A DNA stretch of 21,647 bases from an uncultured Alphaproteobacteria bacterium (GTDB lineage: Bacteria; Pseudomonadota; Alphaproteobacteria; Rhizobiales; Pleomorphomonadaceae), in NCBI GenBank assembly GCA_937900425.1, contig CALCDT010000212.1:1-21647 (forward strand). The letters run 5' to 3'. The notes beneath the pieces were generated by a model that was not told where the DNA came from, did no database searches, and worked only from the letters and a program-made list of their open reading frames with translations. Numbering within the stretch: the stretch's first letter is position 1; every line of letters begins with the position of its first letter. This document shows, piece after piece, positions 14,957-21,647 of this stretch. The translations under genes were made by a program, and so were the position numbers.

Positions 14957-16303
14957 CTATTTTCTCAACAACTCAGGATCGTCGTTTATTCCAGTTCCGG
15001 CGAAATCGAAGCAACTAACGAGGCACAGCCGTGCGATTGCCTCTCCAAAGCGTCGGGTCGAGCTCCAATCATGTCCAAATATTTCGTTGGTCCCGTGAAT
15101 GGTGCGACTCCTGCCTTGGCTATAGATCTCTTCAACAGCCTGTTTGGTCGTCTGACCGTTTGGTCGGATTGCCTGGTATTTATCCGGACCCAACCGCGCC
15201 TTGATTAGTTGCATGATGCCCGCAGATTCTTTCCCGTTTGCAAGCGCGTCTAGAGTGGCGGCGAAATTCACGATAGCTGCGAGATCAACCTCTTCCCGAC
15301 AAGCCTCGTGAAACCAAAACAGTGCGTGCAAAAAGGAATTCATTAGTTTGGGGCGCGCGACTGCCCCCGTCGGGTCGAGGTAGAAATTGATTACTTCGCC
15401 AGCCGTGGTAAGAATGTTCTCATAAGTCTTTAATGTCGAATTCCATTCATTCAACGGAATAGTTGGGCCGTGCGGAAGTCCTTTTAGCGAATGACCTGCC
15501 AGAATTCGCTGACCCGGAACGAAAAGCAGTTGCCTCTGACGACGGGGAGAACCGTCTATAAGTAGGTTAAAACCGTCTAGAGCGCTTGACGGCAGCTCCC
15601 AGGCCAGTGCAACGGAAGTTATTGCGAGCCTTGCGGCTGTTTGTGCGCGCAACGTTCCGGCTGCCTGACCGAAGCCTGACAGAGTAACCGAACAGACGTA
15701 GTTGCACTTTCCGATGCCGTCTAAAAAGCTGCGTTCAATCATTTCCTCCAGCGGCTTTTTGCGCTTCTTCAATCGTTCGCCGGCCCAAATGCGGCGTATG
15801 CGACGAGCTGACGTCTTGGGCACCCCGCCATCGCATTCTTTCCGAGTCAGCCAATCCAATCTGGTCTCAATCCTAACAGGACCAATCGTGAACGGAGGCA
15901 AATCGTTGCCGAACATAGTGCAACCGAAAGAATACTCGCGCGGGCCGGGCACAACCGCCTTCTTAAGCACCTCTTTAAGATCCGTAAGGACAGACTGTGC
16001 GTTCTCATCAATATCTTCATCTAGAACGATCGAAGCGAGCACGGGTCCCAACGAGGTGCGGACCAAGCTCCTCCACTCATCATCGGTATAGGCTTGTCGC
16101 GCAGTTTGATGATTTTGTTTGAGGACTCTGCTAATTTCGATGATTAGCTCTTCCATTGACCGACTAAGGGACAGCCAGCGGCCATTCCCCGCCGAAACAA
16201 AGCCGGAAAAAATAGGTACGCCATCCTCCAGAAACGCTCCGGGTAACTGCGAGTTTATGAGTTCGGTAATCAGAGATTTTATGAGATCAAGCAGTTTGGC
16301 CAT
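14957..16303 (-). CDS. Unknown protein with C-terminal ApeA-like HEPN domain
   Basis: This 448-aa protein has no recognisable N-terminal family. The last ~125 residues look like an ApeA-like HEPN domain. Helix 1 reads SFLHALFWFHEACRE (323-337), then FAATLDALANG (347-357). After a loop comes IYSQGRSRTIHGTNEIFG (393-410), with the diagnostic R-x4-H (R398, H403). Final helices (418-435) end in a hydrophobic stretch. In HEPN proteins this pair forms a metal-independent ribonuclease site, used in toxins and anti-phage systems. The first ~320 residues are probably a sensor or regulatory region with a basic patch (RRIRRIWAGERLKKRKK, 168-183). GC content is near 50-58% in lines I counted, well below its neighbours, suggesting horizontal transfer. 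No MNT antitoxin, transposase or other partner flanks it. The start has only a weak GGGA. Confidence 0.72.
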   Translation of the reverse strand: MAKLLDLIKSLITELINSQLPGAFLEDGVPIFSGFVSAGNGRWLSLSRSMEELIIEISRVLKQNHQTARQAYTDDEWRSLVRTSLGPVLASIVLDEDIDENAQSVLTDLKEVLKKAVVPGPREYSFGCTMFGNDLPPFTIGPVRIETRLDWLTRKECDGGVPKTSARRIRRIWAGERLKKRKKPLEEMIERSFLDGIGKCNYVCSVTLSGFGQAAGTLRAQTAARLAITSVALAWELPSSALDGFNLLIDGSPRRQRQLLFVPGQRILAGHSLKGLPHGPTIPLNEWNSTLKTYENILTTAGEVINFYLDPTGAVARPKLMNSFLHALFWFHEACREEVDLAAIVNFAATLDALANGKESAGIMQLIKARLGPDKYQAIRPNGQTTKQAVEEIYSQGRSRTIHGTNEIFGHDWSSTRRFGEAIARLCLVSCFDFAGTGINDDPELLRK

Positions 16304-16428
16304 GTTTTCCCAACACCCTCAATTTTCTTTTGCGGCGCCGTCTAAGAATGGTAGCGTCAGCAGACGGTCGGCCGATAGCTATCCATACAATGGTCTTGTT
16401 GGGGGCAGAAGCTGCCATTGATGTCCAT

Positions 16429-16456
16429 TAAATAGTATTGCGGACCCCGCTGTAAA
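16429..16456 (-). promoter_or_regulatory. Candidate promoter of the HEPN gene
   Basis: On the minus strand, TTTACA (16451-16456; 5 of 6 matches to TTGACA) is followed after 16 nt by TATTTA (16429-16434; only 3 of 6). This predicts a leader of about 120 nt before the ATG at 16303. The -10 match is poor, so confidence is low. The -35 lies within the 17-bp palindrome. Confidence 0.3.
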
Positions 16457-16465
16457 CTATACAGC
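16449..16465. promoter_or_regulatory. Palindrome GCTGTA-N5-TACAGC
   Basis: GCTGTAAACTATACAGC is a perfect 6-5-6 inverted repeat placed exactly between the DUF3422 fragment (ending at 16467) and the HEPN gene leader. It covers the candidate -35 box of the HEPN gene, the usual place for a repressor operator. No regulator gene in the window is an evident partner. Confidence 0.45.
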
Positions 16466-16466
16466 C

Positions 16467-16857
16467 TCACACCTCGTGATGATGCCTGATCTTTCTCACC
16501 CTCCACCACACCCCGCCCACCACCAGCGCCGTTAGGATCCTCGGGTCCAACTCGACGTGGAACAGCTTAGAGCCCTTCACGAGATACCCGATCAGTCCGA
16601 CGCCGAAGTAGCTGACGGCGGCGACCGAGAGGCCCTCGACGGTCTGCTGCAAGCGCAGTTGCAGGCGAGCGCGACGGTTCATGCCGTCGGGGAGGTCGCG
16701 GTTCTGCTCCTCGAGTTCGACGTCGATGCGGGTGCGCAGAAGGTCGCCGGCGCGGCCGAGGCGGGGGGAGGTCAAGAAGGCGCTGCTCGATGGCGCGCCG
16801 GGTGCGCATCGCCGGCTGGGTCCGCCGTTTCGGGAACGCCGCCCCGGTTGAATGGCC
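16467..16857 (-). pseudogene. Truncated, frameshifted DUF3422 gene fragment
   Basis: This segment matches the 3' end (C-terminal ~130 aa) of the intact DUF3422 gene at 18441-19736, with clear nucleotide similarity in the same orientation. An in-frame run of about 102 residues covers LGRAGDLLRTRIDVELEEQNRD through KIRHHHEV. Near 16767-16780 a net 2-bp loss shifts the frame, and upstream RTQPAMRTRRAIEQRL continues in another frame until similarity stops around 16857. A 12-bp deletion between CCAGC repeats has removed four residues from the last membrane helix (TALVVGG versus TALAVPLVVGG). The N-terminal two thirds are missing. It is a dead remnant of a duplicated or exchanged DUF3422 gene. Confidence 0.85.
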
Positions 16858-16902
16858 CTCCAAACCGTCCGCGCACCCCCTCGCGACCGAAGCCCCCCAG
16901 CC

Positions 16903-17265
16903 CTACGACGACAGCCCCGCCAGCCGGGTCAGCACCGGCAGCAGGCGCGTGGCCGTCGTCGGCTTTCCGACGTTGGGCGCGCCGGCGAGGACGTCGCCGC
17001 CGACGAGGTCCGGGCGCTCGTAGGCGCTGGCGACGGCGAAGGGGACGCTCCGCTGGCGCAGGTCCTCGGCCACTTCCGTGACCAGTTCATTGCCGAGGTT
17101 GACGTCGAGAAGCGCCACGGCGGGCCGCTCCTTTTCCAGCAGGCGGAGGGCGTCGCGGACCGTGGGCGCCGGGCCCATCACCCGCCAGCCGGAAGTCTCC
17201 AGCAGGATCTGGAGGTCCATCGCGATGAGGAACTCATCCTCGACGATCAGGACGGTCTTTTCCAA
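16903..17265 (-). CDS. Single-domain response regulator (receiver only)
   Basis: This 120-aa stand-alone receiver domain has acidic residues E9-D10-E11, phospho-acceptor D54 (ALLDVNLG), switch residue S80 in PFAVASAYERP (75-85) and conserved K101 (NVGKPT). The segment around S80 resembles the FAT-GUY motif of single-domain regulators found with HWE kinases, but here reads VASAY. It has no output domain, so it probably works by phosphotransfer or protein binding. The start is a TTG at 17265, since no ATG or GTG is available in frame nearby. It lies 25 nt after the HWE kinase stop on the same strand, so the two are very likely co-transcribed and translationally coupled. Confidence 0.88.
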   Translation of the reverse strand: MEKTVLIVEDEFLIAMDLQILLETSGWRVMGPAPTVRDALRLLEKERPAVALLDVNLGNELVTEVAEDLRQRSVPFAVASAYERPDLVGGDVLAGAPNVGKPTTATRLLPVLTRLAGLSS

Positions 17266-17290
17266 GGGGCCGGCTTTCAGGTGGCGGGAG

Positions 17291-18295
17291 TCAGGTGGCG
17301 GGCGGCGAACCGTGGAGTGGTATGACGATTTCGGTTTCCAAACCGCCCGGGGCGAAGGTCTGTTCCACGCTGCCGCCGAGGCTGTAGGGCATCGCCGACC
17401 GGATCAGGTGGGTGCCGAAGCCGGTGGTCGACGGCGCGCTCACCGCCGGGCCGCCGCTCTCGACCCAGCGCAGCCGCAGCCGGCCGTCTTCGTCCTCGAT
17501 CTGCCAGCGGATGTGTAGGCGACCGTCCGGGACGGAAAGCGCGCCGTATTTCGCCGCGTTGGTCGCCAGTTCGTGCAGCAGCAGGCTGAACGACATGATC
17601 GTGCGAGGGCCGAGTTCGACGGCCGCGCCCTCCGTGACGACCGTCTCCGGCGCGGCGACGTAGGGCGCGAGAAGCCGCCGGATCAGGGTCTCGAGATCGG
17701 TCGCCGTCTGCTCGTCGAAAGCGAGGTCCTGAGCCTGCGCCAGCGCGACGAACCGTCCGAGAAAATCGTCGCGGAACTCCTCCGCGGTCCGTCCCTCTAC
17801 GGTGGTGTTGCGCGCCAGCGATTGCGTCACCGCCAGCAGGTTCTTCATCCGGTGCCGGGCTTCGCGGAACAGCACGTCCCTGGCCGCCGTTTGCCGCCGG
17901 CTTTCGGTCGCGTCGACGATGCTGAGCAGCATCGTGTTGCTGGCGGTGTCGGGATGATGCAGCCTGCGGGCGGTCACGAGCATGGTCCGCGGACCGAGGC
18001 CGGGAAAATCATGCCTCACTTCGTAGTTGATGATCGCCACCGCCCTCGGGATCACGTCCCGAAGCAGCCGGCCGAGTTCGGGAATGTCCCACTGGCCGTT
18101 GCCGAGATGGTGCAACGGCTGGCCGATCGTCTCGTAGCGGTCGACCTTGAAGGTGTCGAAAAAGGCGCGATTGGCCGTCTGGACGCACAGGCTCGCGTCG
18201 AGGACGAGGAGCGGATCGCTGATGGTGTCGACCATGCCCTGCGCCTGGACGTGGCTCGTGCGCAGCAGCCGGTAGAGGTCTTCGATATTCATCAT
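17291..18295 (-). CDS. HWE-family sensor histidine kinase with PAS domain
   Basis: This soluble 334-aa sensor kinase has no membrane segment or signal peptide. An N-terminal PAS domain (about 15-130: DTISDPLLVLDASLCVQTANRAF, IVDATE) is followed by the phosphoacceptor region EARHRMKNLLAVTQSLARNT (145-164), with H148 the likely phosphorylated residue. The ATPase part has the N-box HELATNAAKYGAL (241-253), the HWE hallmark W277-x-E279 in LRWVESGGP, and TGFG (291-294). The cognate response regulator is immediately downstream. ATGs at 18295 and 18292 are both possible; GAGGGA lies 5 and 8 nt before them, which slightly favours 18292. HWE kinases often serve light, stress or general stress-response pathways in alphaproteobacteria. 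The signal here is unknown. Confidence 0.92.
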   Translation of the reverse strand: MMNIEDLYRLLRTSHVQAQGMVDTISDPLLVLDASLCVQTANRAFFDTFKVDRYETIGQPLHHLGNGQWDIPELGRLLRDVIPRAVAIINYEVRHDFPGLGPRTMLVTARRLHHPDTASNTMLLSIVDATESRRQTAARDVLFREARHRMKNLLAVTQSLARNTTVEGRTAEEFRDDFLGRFVALAQAQDLAFDEQTATDLETLIRRLLAPYVAAPETVVTEGAAVELGPRTIMSFSLLLHELATNAAKYGALSVPDGRLHIRWQIEDEDGRLRLRWVESGGPAVSAPSTTGFGTHLIRSAMPYSLGGSVEQTFAPGGLETEIVIPLHGSPPAT

Positions 18296-18440
18296 GGCGA
18301 TCCCTCGGGCGGAAGGACTGTGCGTCGCGGCCGCCACCATAGCGACAACCCTCTGGGGGCGACACCCCCCCCGCCCCGAAGCCGCTGATCGCCGCATTCG
18401 AGACGGAACGGGAAACGCCGCCGGGGGTTCGGCGGCGCCG

Positions 18441-19736
18441 CTATTCCTCGTGATGGTGCCGGATCCGGCGCACCGTCCACCACACCCCGCCCACCACCAG
18501 CGGAACCGCCAGCGCCGTCAATATCCCCGGGTCGATCTCGACGTGGAACAGCTTGGTGCCCTTGGCGAGATAGCCGATCAGCCCGACGACGTAGTAGCTG
18601 ACCGCGGCGACGGAGAGGCCCTCGACGGTCTGTTGCAGGCGGAGCTGCAGGCGGGCGCGGCGGTTCATGCTGTCGAGCAGGTCGCGGTTCTGCTCCTCGA
18701 GTTCGACGTCGATGCGGGTGCGCAGCAGGTCGCCGGCGCGGCCGAGGCGGGTGGCGAGGTCGGAGAGGCGCTGCTCGATGGCGCGCTGGGTGCGCATCGC
18801 CGGCTGGGTCCGACGCTTGAGGAAGGCCGCCCAGGTGGAGTAGCCCTCGAAGGGATGCTCGCGGATCGCGTCGAGCCGCAGGGCGACGATCTCGTCATAG
18901 GCCCGGCTCGCCCCGAAGCGGAAGGCGCTCGCCGCCGCCTCGGCTTCCAGTTCGGCCGATAGGGCGGTGAGATCGCCGAGCAGTTCGCGGTTGCGCGAGA
19001 GGCCGTGGCTGGTCCTGAGCGCCTCGATGCTCTCCGACAGGCGCTGCTCGATGCGCGCCACCACCGGCGACAGCCGCTGCGCCTCCATCAGCCCGAGCAT
19101 GGCGAAGGTGCGGTAGGTCTCGATCTCGAGCAGGCGCTGGATCAGCGCGCCGGACTGGCGCGGATGCAGGCCGCGGTCGACGACGAGGATGCGGGTGCGC
19201 CCGTCGCCGTCGGCGCGGAAGTCGGTGGCGACGAGGGCGGTGTCCTCGACGGCGAGCGCGGCCGAGACCCACACCTCCTCGAACAGCGCCAGCGCCCCCT
19301 CCCGGCTCGCCGCCATCTCGGCCTCGGGCACGAGGTCGAGCCGCGCCGCGACCAGCATCTCCCCGGGCGGGCGGAAGCCGGCGCCGAAGGGGTGCTTCGC
19401 CAGCGGGGCGAAGGGCGCCGCGCCGCGCACCGGCGGCGCGTCGAAGGTGTAGGTGACGAATTCCGAATGCAGTTCCCAGCGCAGCGTGCCGCCGGTCACC
19501 TCGATCTGGTGCAGGCTCGCCTCCGGGCTCGGCGCCGGCGCGCCGTGGGCGCGGCAGAGGTCGGCGAGGAAGGCGCGGTCGGCGGCGGCCTTGTCCGGCG
19601 TCGTCACGAAGGCGTAGTGCAGCACGACGCGCGGCGTCTCGACGAGGCGGAACGGGCGCGCATGCACCTCGCCCACCACCCGCGCCCGCATCGGATGGGC
19701 CGGCCACGCCGCCGGGCTCGTCGTCTCAGCGCTCAC
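18441..19736 (-). CDS. DUF3422 family membrane-anchored protein
   Basis: This 431-aa protein belongs to the DUF3422 family, whose function is unknown. It opens with MRARVVGEVHARPF (14-27), the typical family start, has a long central alpha-helical part (about 200-370) rich in Glu, Arg and Leu that is likely coiled coil, and ends with two membrane segments (about 373-392 and 404-422), followed by a His/Arg tail RRIRHHHEE. The layout suggests a cytoplasmic domain held at the inner membrane by a C-terminal hairpin. I chose the GTG at 19736 because GGGAG lies 6 nt upstream and the family begins there; the frame extends 44 codons further without support. A decayed copy of its 3' end lies at 16467-16857. 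Confidence 0.88.
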   Translation of the reverse strand: MSAETTSPAAWPAHPMRARVVGEVHARPFRLVETPRVVLHYAFVTTPDKAAADRAFLADLCRAHGAPAPSPEASLHQIEVTGGTLRWELHSEFVTYTFDAPPVRGAAPFAPLAKHPFGAGFRPPGEMLVAARLDLVPEAEMAASREGALALFEEVWVSAALAVEDTALVATDFRADGDGRTRILVVDRGLHPRQSGALIQRLLEIETYRTFAMLGLMEAQRLSPVVARIEQRLSESIEALRTSHGLSRNRELLGDLTALSAELEAEAAASAFRFGASRAYDEIVALRLDAIREHPFEGYSTWAAFLKRRTQPAMRTQRAIEQRLSDLATRLGRAGDLLRTRIDVELEEQNRDLLDSMNRRARLQLRLQQTVEGLSVAAVSYYVVGLIGYLAKGTKLFHVEIDPGILTALAVPLVVGGVWWTVRRIRHHHEE

Positions 19737-19936
19737 GCTCGTCTCCCGCCTCTTCCCCTCGCCGATCTCTAGCGGATTCGCGGGCGGCGCGCACCGCGAC
19801 CGATGTTCGCCGGGGGCGGCTGAGGGCGGATGGGAGTCGGCGGCGGGCGCCGTGCGTGCAGGCCTCATCAGCGTCGTTAGGCGAGCGTCGCACCAGATCC
19901 GTCGGCGGGCGCGGTGCGTCCATGAGGTGGACCTGA

Positions 19937-20188
19937 GATCGCGGGGGCGAGAAGGGTTTCATCCGCGAGCGGCACGGAGCCTGCCCACGCGCCGGCGAAG
20001 CCGGATGGGCGGAGACGAGCGGTCTCGTCCCCCTCAACGCCTGCTGGTACGATCCGAGCCTCGCCGGCGTCATCTTGCCCGGCGGGTGGGACGCTATCGA
20101 GGAGATCGTGGCGGCGCAGGGGAGGCGGGTCGAAGCGGTCCCCTCACCGATTGAAACGCCCAAGGGCGAGCCCGGGATTGAGCGCTGA
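19937..20188 (+). pseudogene. Possible gene remnant, unknown family
   Basis: A reading frame with no start codon runs from just after a TGA (19934-19936) to a TGA at 20186-20188. Its centre, WAETSGLVPLNACWYDPS then LAGVILPGGWDAIEE, has protein-like composition, with hydrophobic and aromatic residues unlike the Arg/Pro-rich shadows of GC-rich DNA. It may be the 3' end of a gene whose 5' part is lost. I do not recognise the family, and chance cannot be excluded. Confidence 0.3.
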
Positions 20189-20201
20189 GGGTCCCATCTC
20201 T

Positions 20202-20210
20202 TGTTATAAT
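20202..20210 (+). promoter_or_regulatory. Extended -10 promoter (TGT-TATAAT)
   Basis: A perfect TATAAT (20205-20210) is preceded by TGT, giving an extended -10 element, 22 bp before the TTG start of the 126-aa gene. The -35 region is poor; TTGAGC at 20178-20183 is 21 bp away. In GC-rich DNA a consensus -10 here is unlikely by chance. Confidence 0.5.
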
Positions 20211-20231
20211 GCGAGACGTCCGAGGTGTATT

Positions 20232-20612
20232 TTGCCAGAAGTTCTTGATGCATGGCGTGAAGTCGTCAGGCAGGTTGTGGCTGGAATTGCAGACGAAGAG
20301 CTTCAGCGGCGCTCCTGGTTCGGTATGGGTCCGGAGCAGTCGAGCCCAGAGGAGGATTTTTGCCAGTTCTTCGGAGATGCGGCTATCGAGGAGTTTTTGA
20401 ACCATGACAAAAACGGTCTTAACGATCGTCAGTTGCGGGCAGGGCGATTTCTCCTGAAGATGATGAAGGAGTTATCAAGTCAGACACCATCGACAATTGA
20501 GCCATCGTTCCTTATCGACGACCCGCGATGGATAAGAATTCGAGCGGCGGCCGCGCGATTTTCTGTGCTCCTGGAATCAGATTCTCACGACACCCCCACG
20601 ACGGACCTGTGA
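20232..20612 (+). CDS. Hypothetical 126-aa protein of lower GC
   Basis: I do not recognise this protein. It starts at a TTG (20232) with GAGG (20222-20225) 6 nt upstream and a consensus extended -10 before that. The sequence is acidic to neutral and mostly helical, with a Trp-containing N-terminal helix (PEVLDAWREVVRQVVAG), a segment FCQFFGDAAIEEFLNHD (43-59), a helix RQLRAGRFLLKMMKEL (66-81) and DDPRWIRIRAAAARFSVLLES (96-116). There is no signal peptide, membrane span or catalytic motif. GC is visibly lower than in flanking genes, which suggests recent acquisition, perhaps with the remnant just upstream. It could be an orphan immunity or antitoxin-type protein, but nothing specific supports that. 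Confidence 0.6.
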   Translation: MPEVLDAWREVVRQVVAGIADEELQRRSWFGMGPEQSSPEEDFCQFFGDAAIEEFLNHDKNGLNDRQLRAGRFLLKMMKELSSQTPSTIEPSFLIDDPRWIRIRAAAARFSVLLESDSHDTPTTDL

Positions 20613-20662
20613 TCGAGTTGTCGTGTAACGCGTGGTCGAACGACGACGCGACCTTGGGAGCC

Positions 20663-20682
20663 GTTCCGCAGCAATGCGGAAC
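20663..20682. terminator. Stem-loop GTTCCGCA-GCAA-TGCGGAAC
   Basis: This perfect 8-bp stem with a GNRA-type GCAA tetraloop lies 51 nt after the stop of the 126-aa gene. A weaker 6-bp stem, CGGTTC/GAACCG, follows at 20704-20723. No T-run is present, so termination would be non-canonical; it may instead protect the 3' end. Confidence 0.4.
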
Positions 20683-20750
20683 AAGCGGCCCGTCTCTCGA
20701 CTGCGGTTCTCCGCTGCGAACCGAGGGGACGGGATCGGCGGCCTTGATAG

Positions 20751-20769
20751 TGGTCAAATCAATTGACCA
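20751..20769. promoter_or_regulatory. Operator-like palindrome TGGTCAA-N5-TTGACCA
   Basis: TGGTCAAATCAATTGACCA is a perfect 7-5-7 inverted repeat 66 bp upstream of the GntR-family gene. FadR/FCD-type regulators bind inverted TGGT...ACCA sites, usually with shorter spacing (TGGT-N3-ACCA); here the spacing is 11. Autoregulation is the simplest inference. Confidence 0.6.
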
Positions 20770-20835
20770 TTCGGAAACGCCACTCTATCGTCTCCTTCGA
20801 ACCGTTCCAGTCCGCACTCGCGATCCCGAGGCCGA

Positions 20836-21647
20836 ATGCCTTTCCAGCCGATCAGCCAGGACCGCACCGCCGAGGCCGTCGCGCGCCAGCTCGAAGGACT
20901 GATCCTCGACGGAGTTCTGCGCGCCGGCGACCGGCTTCCGGCCGAGCGCGATCTCGCGCTGCGGCTCGACGTGTCGCGGCCGATCCTGCGCGAAGCGATC
21001 GCCGATCTCGAGGCGCGCGGCCTGCTCGTCGCCCGCCACGGCCAGGGCACCCGCGTCGCCGACGTCACCGGCCAGGTCTTCAACCAGGCGATCGTCGACC
21101 TGATCCGCGAGACGCCGAAGGCGCTCGCCGACTATCTGGAATTCCGCATCGCCATGGACGCCCTCGCCGCCGACCTCGCGGCGCGGCGGGCGACGTCGTC
21201 GGACCGGCGGATCGTCGAGGCGATCCTCGCCGCGATGACCGAGGCGCACGAGAGCGCCGACGCCGACCGCGAGGCCGAACTCGACCTCGAGTTCCACATG
21301 GCGGTGGCCGACTGCACCCACAACGTGGTGATGATCCACACCTTGAGGGCGTGCTACCGCCTGCTCGCCGACGGCATGTTCTACAGCCGCAGCCTGCTCT
21401 ACGAGAATGGCGCCTGCCGCCAGCGGCTGTTCGAGCAGCACCGGCGGATCGGCCTTGCCGTGTTATCCGGCGACCCGGACGAGGCCGCCCGCGCCGCCTC
21501 CCATCACATGGTCTACGTCCGCTCCGAAGTCGAGGAACGCCTGCTCGCCGCCGAGCGCGAGAAGATCGCCGGCCAGCGTCTCTCGCGCAGCGAGGCGGTC
21601 GCGGGCAGGGCGCGCGGCCGGACGGCAACGGCGGGCGCGACCGCCGC
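20836..21647 (+). CDS. GntR-family regulator, FadR subfamily with FCD domain (partial)
   Basis: This gene runs off the right edge after 270 codons. The N-terminal GntR winged helix (about 8-75) shows GDRLPAERDLALRLDVSRPILREAIADLEARGLL and the wing HGQGTRV. The FCD effector domain (about 97-240) has the metal/ligand residues D150-x3-H154 (LDLEFH), H202 (EQHRRI) and H223/H224 (ASHHMVYV). This class includes LldR, PdhR and GlcC, which respond to lactate, pyruvate and glycolate, so a link to the glcDEF genes 7 kb away is possible but unproven. It could equally control genes beyond the window. The family normally ends near 230-260 aa; here an Ala/Arg-rich tail (from about 250) continues to the edge. 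A perfect palindrome lies upstream. Confidence 0.92.
   Translation, partial: MPFQPISQDRTAEAVARQLEGLILDGVLRAGDRLPAERDLALRLDVSRPILREAIADLEARGLLVARHGQGTRVADVTGQVFNQAIVDLIRETPKALADYLEFRIAMDALAADLAARRATSSDRRIVEAILAAMTEAHESADADREAELDLEFHMAVADCTHNVVMIHTLRACYRLLADGMFYSRSLLYENGACRQRLFEQHRRIGLAVLSGDPDEAARAASHHMVYVRSEVEERLLAAEREKIAGQRLSRSEAVAGRARGRTATAGATA

Larger units (their letters stand above)
19737..20231. other. Intergenic region, mostly without intact genes
   Basis: This ~495-bp stretch between the DUF3422 start and the 126-aa gene holds the possible gene remnant at 19937-20188 and the promoter at 20202-20210. In 19740-19935 I see nothing assignable on either strand. Confidence 0.4.

Noticed and set aside
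14915..16466. Search for insertion sequence ends or target duplications around the low-GC HEPN region
   Set aside because: No matching direct repeats, terminal inverted repeats or transposase were found at the borders.
14957..16466. HEPN/MNT toxin-antitoxin pair
   Set aside because: No nucleotidyltransferase-like (GSx10DxD) small gene lies next to the HEPN gene on either strand.

Overview
The window looks like chromosome of a high-GC alphaproteobacterium, most likely Hyphomicrobiales (Rhizobiales). The clues are an HWE-family histidine kinase with a single-domain response regulator, an alphaproteobacterial-type CheZ, a DUF3422 protein, a multi-module RTX protein and a C-rich palindromic intergenic repeat. 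This is inferred from gene content, not a proven taxonomic placement. Most genes have GC-rich third positions. Two do not: one near 15-16.3 kb and one near 20.2-20.6 kb. Both look acquired.

Left part (1-9.1 kb): a minus-strand RTX/calcium-binding protein built from five ~130-residue modules, presumably exported by a type I system. It is divergent from a methyl-accepting chemotaxis protein. Then come a 27-codon membrane peptide gene with its own terminator, rsmE (16S rRNA m3U1498 methyltransferase), cheZ (CheY-P phosphatase), a periplasmic L,D-transpeptidase, a bidirectional terminator, a small secreted LprI-like protein and an orphan FlgC-like rod protein. Chemotaxis and motility functions recur here (MCP, CheZ, rod-like protein), but no flagellar operon lies in the window.

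Middle (9.2-14.9 kb): a LysR-type regulator divergent from glcD-glcE-glcF, the three-subunit membrane-associated (S)-2-hydroxyacid (glycolate-type) oxidase. GlcD and GlcE are FAD-linked subunits and GlcF is the iron-sulfur subunit. A perfect 41-bp inverted repeat sits between glcD and glcE.

Right part (14.9-21.6 kb): this is the accessory-looking section. A 448-aa protein of lower GC carries a C-terminal ApeA-like HEPN ribonuclease signature (R-x4-H) and has a palindrome over its candidate -35 box; it is the best candidate here for an undescribed stand-alone defence gene. Beside it lies a decayed 3' fragment of a DUF3422 gene, whose intact relative sits 2 kb away in the same orientation. The two copies bracket an HWE kinase-response regulator pair. 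After DUF3422 come a probable gene remnant, an AT-richer unknown 126-aa gene with an extended -10 promoter, and a FadR/FCD-type GntR regulator that runs off the window end behind a perfect TGGTCAA-N5-TTGACCA operator-like site.

No tRNA, rRNA, CRISPR array or recognisable transposase was seen.
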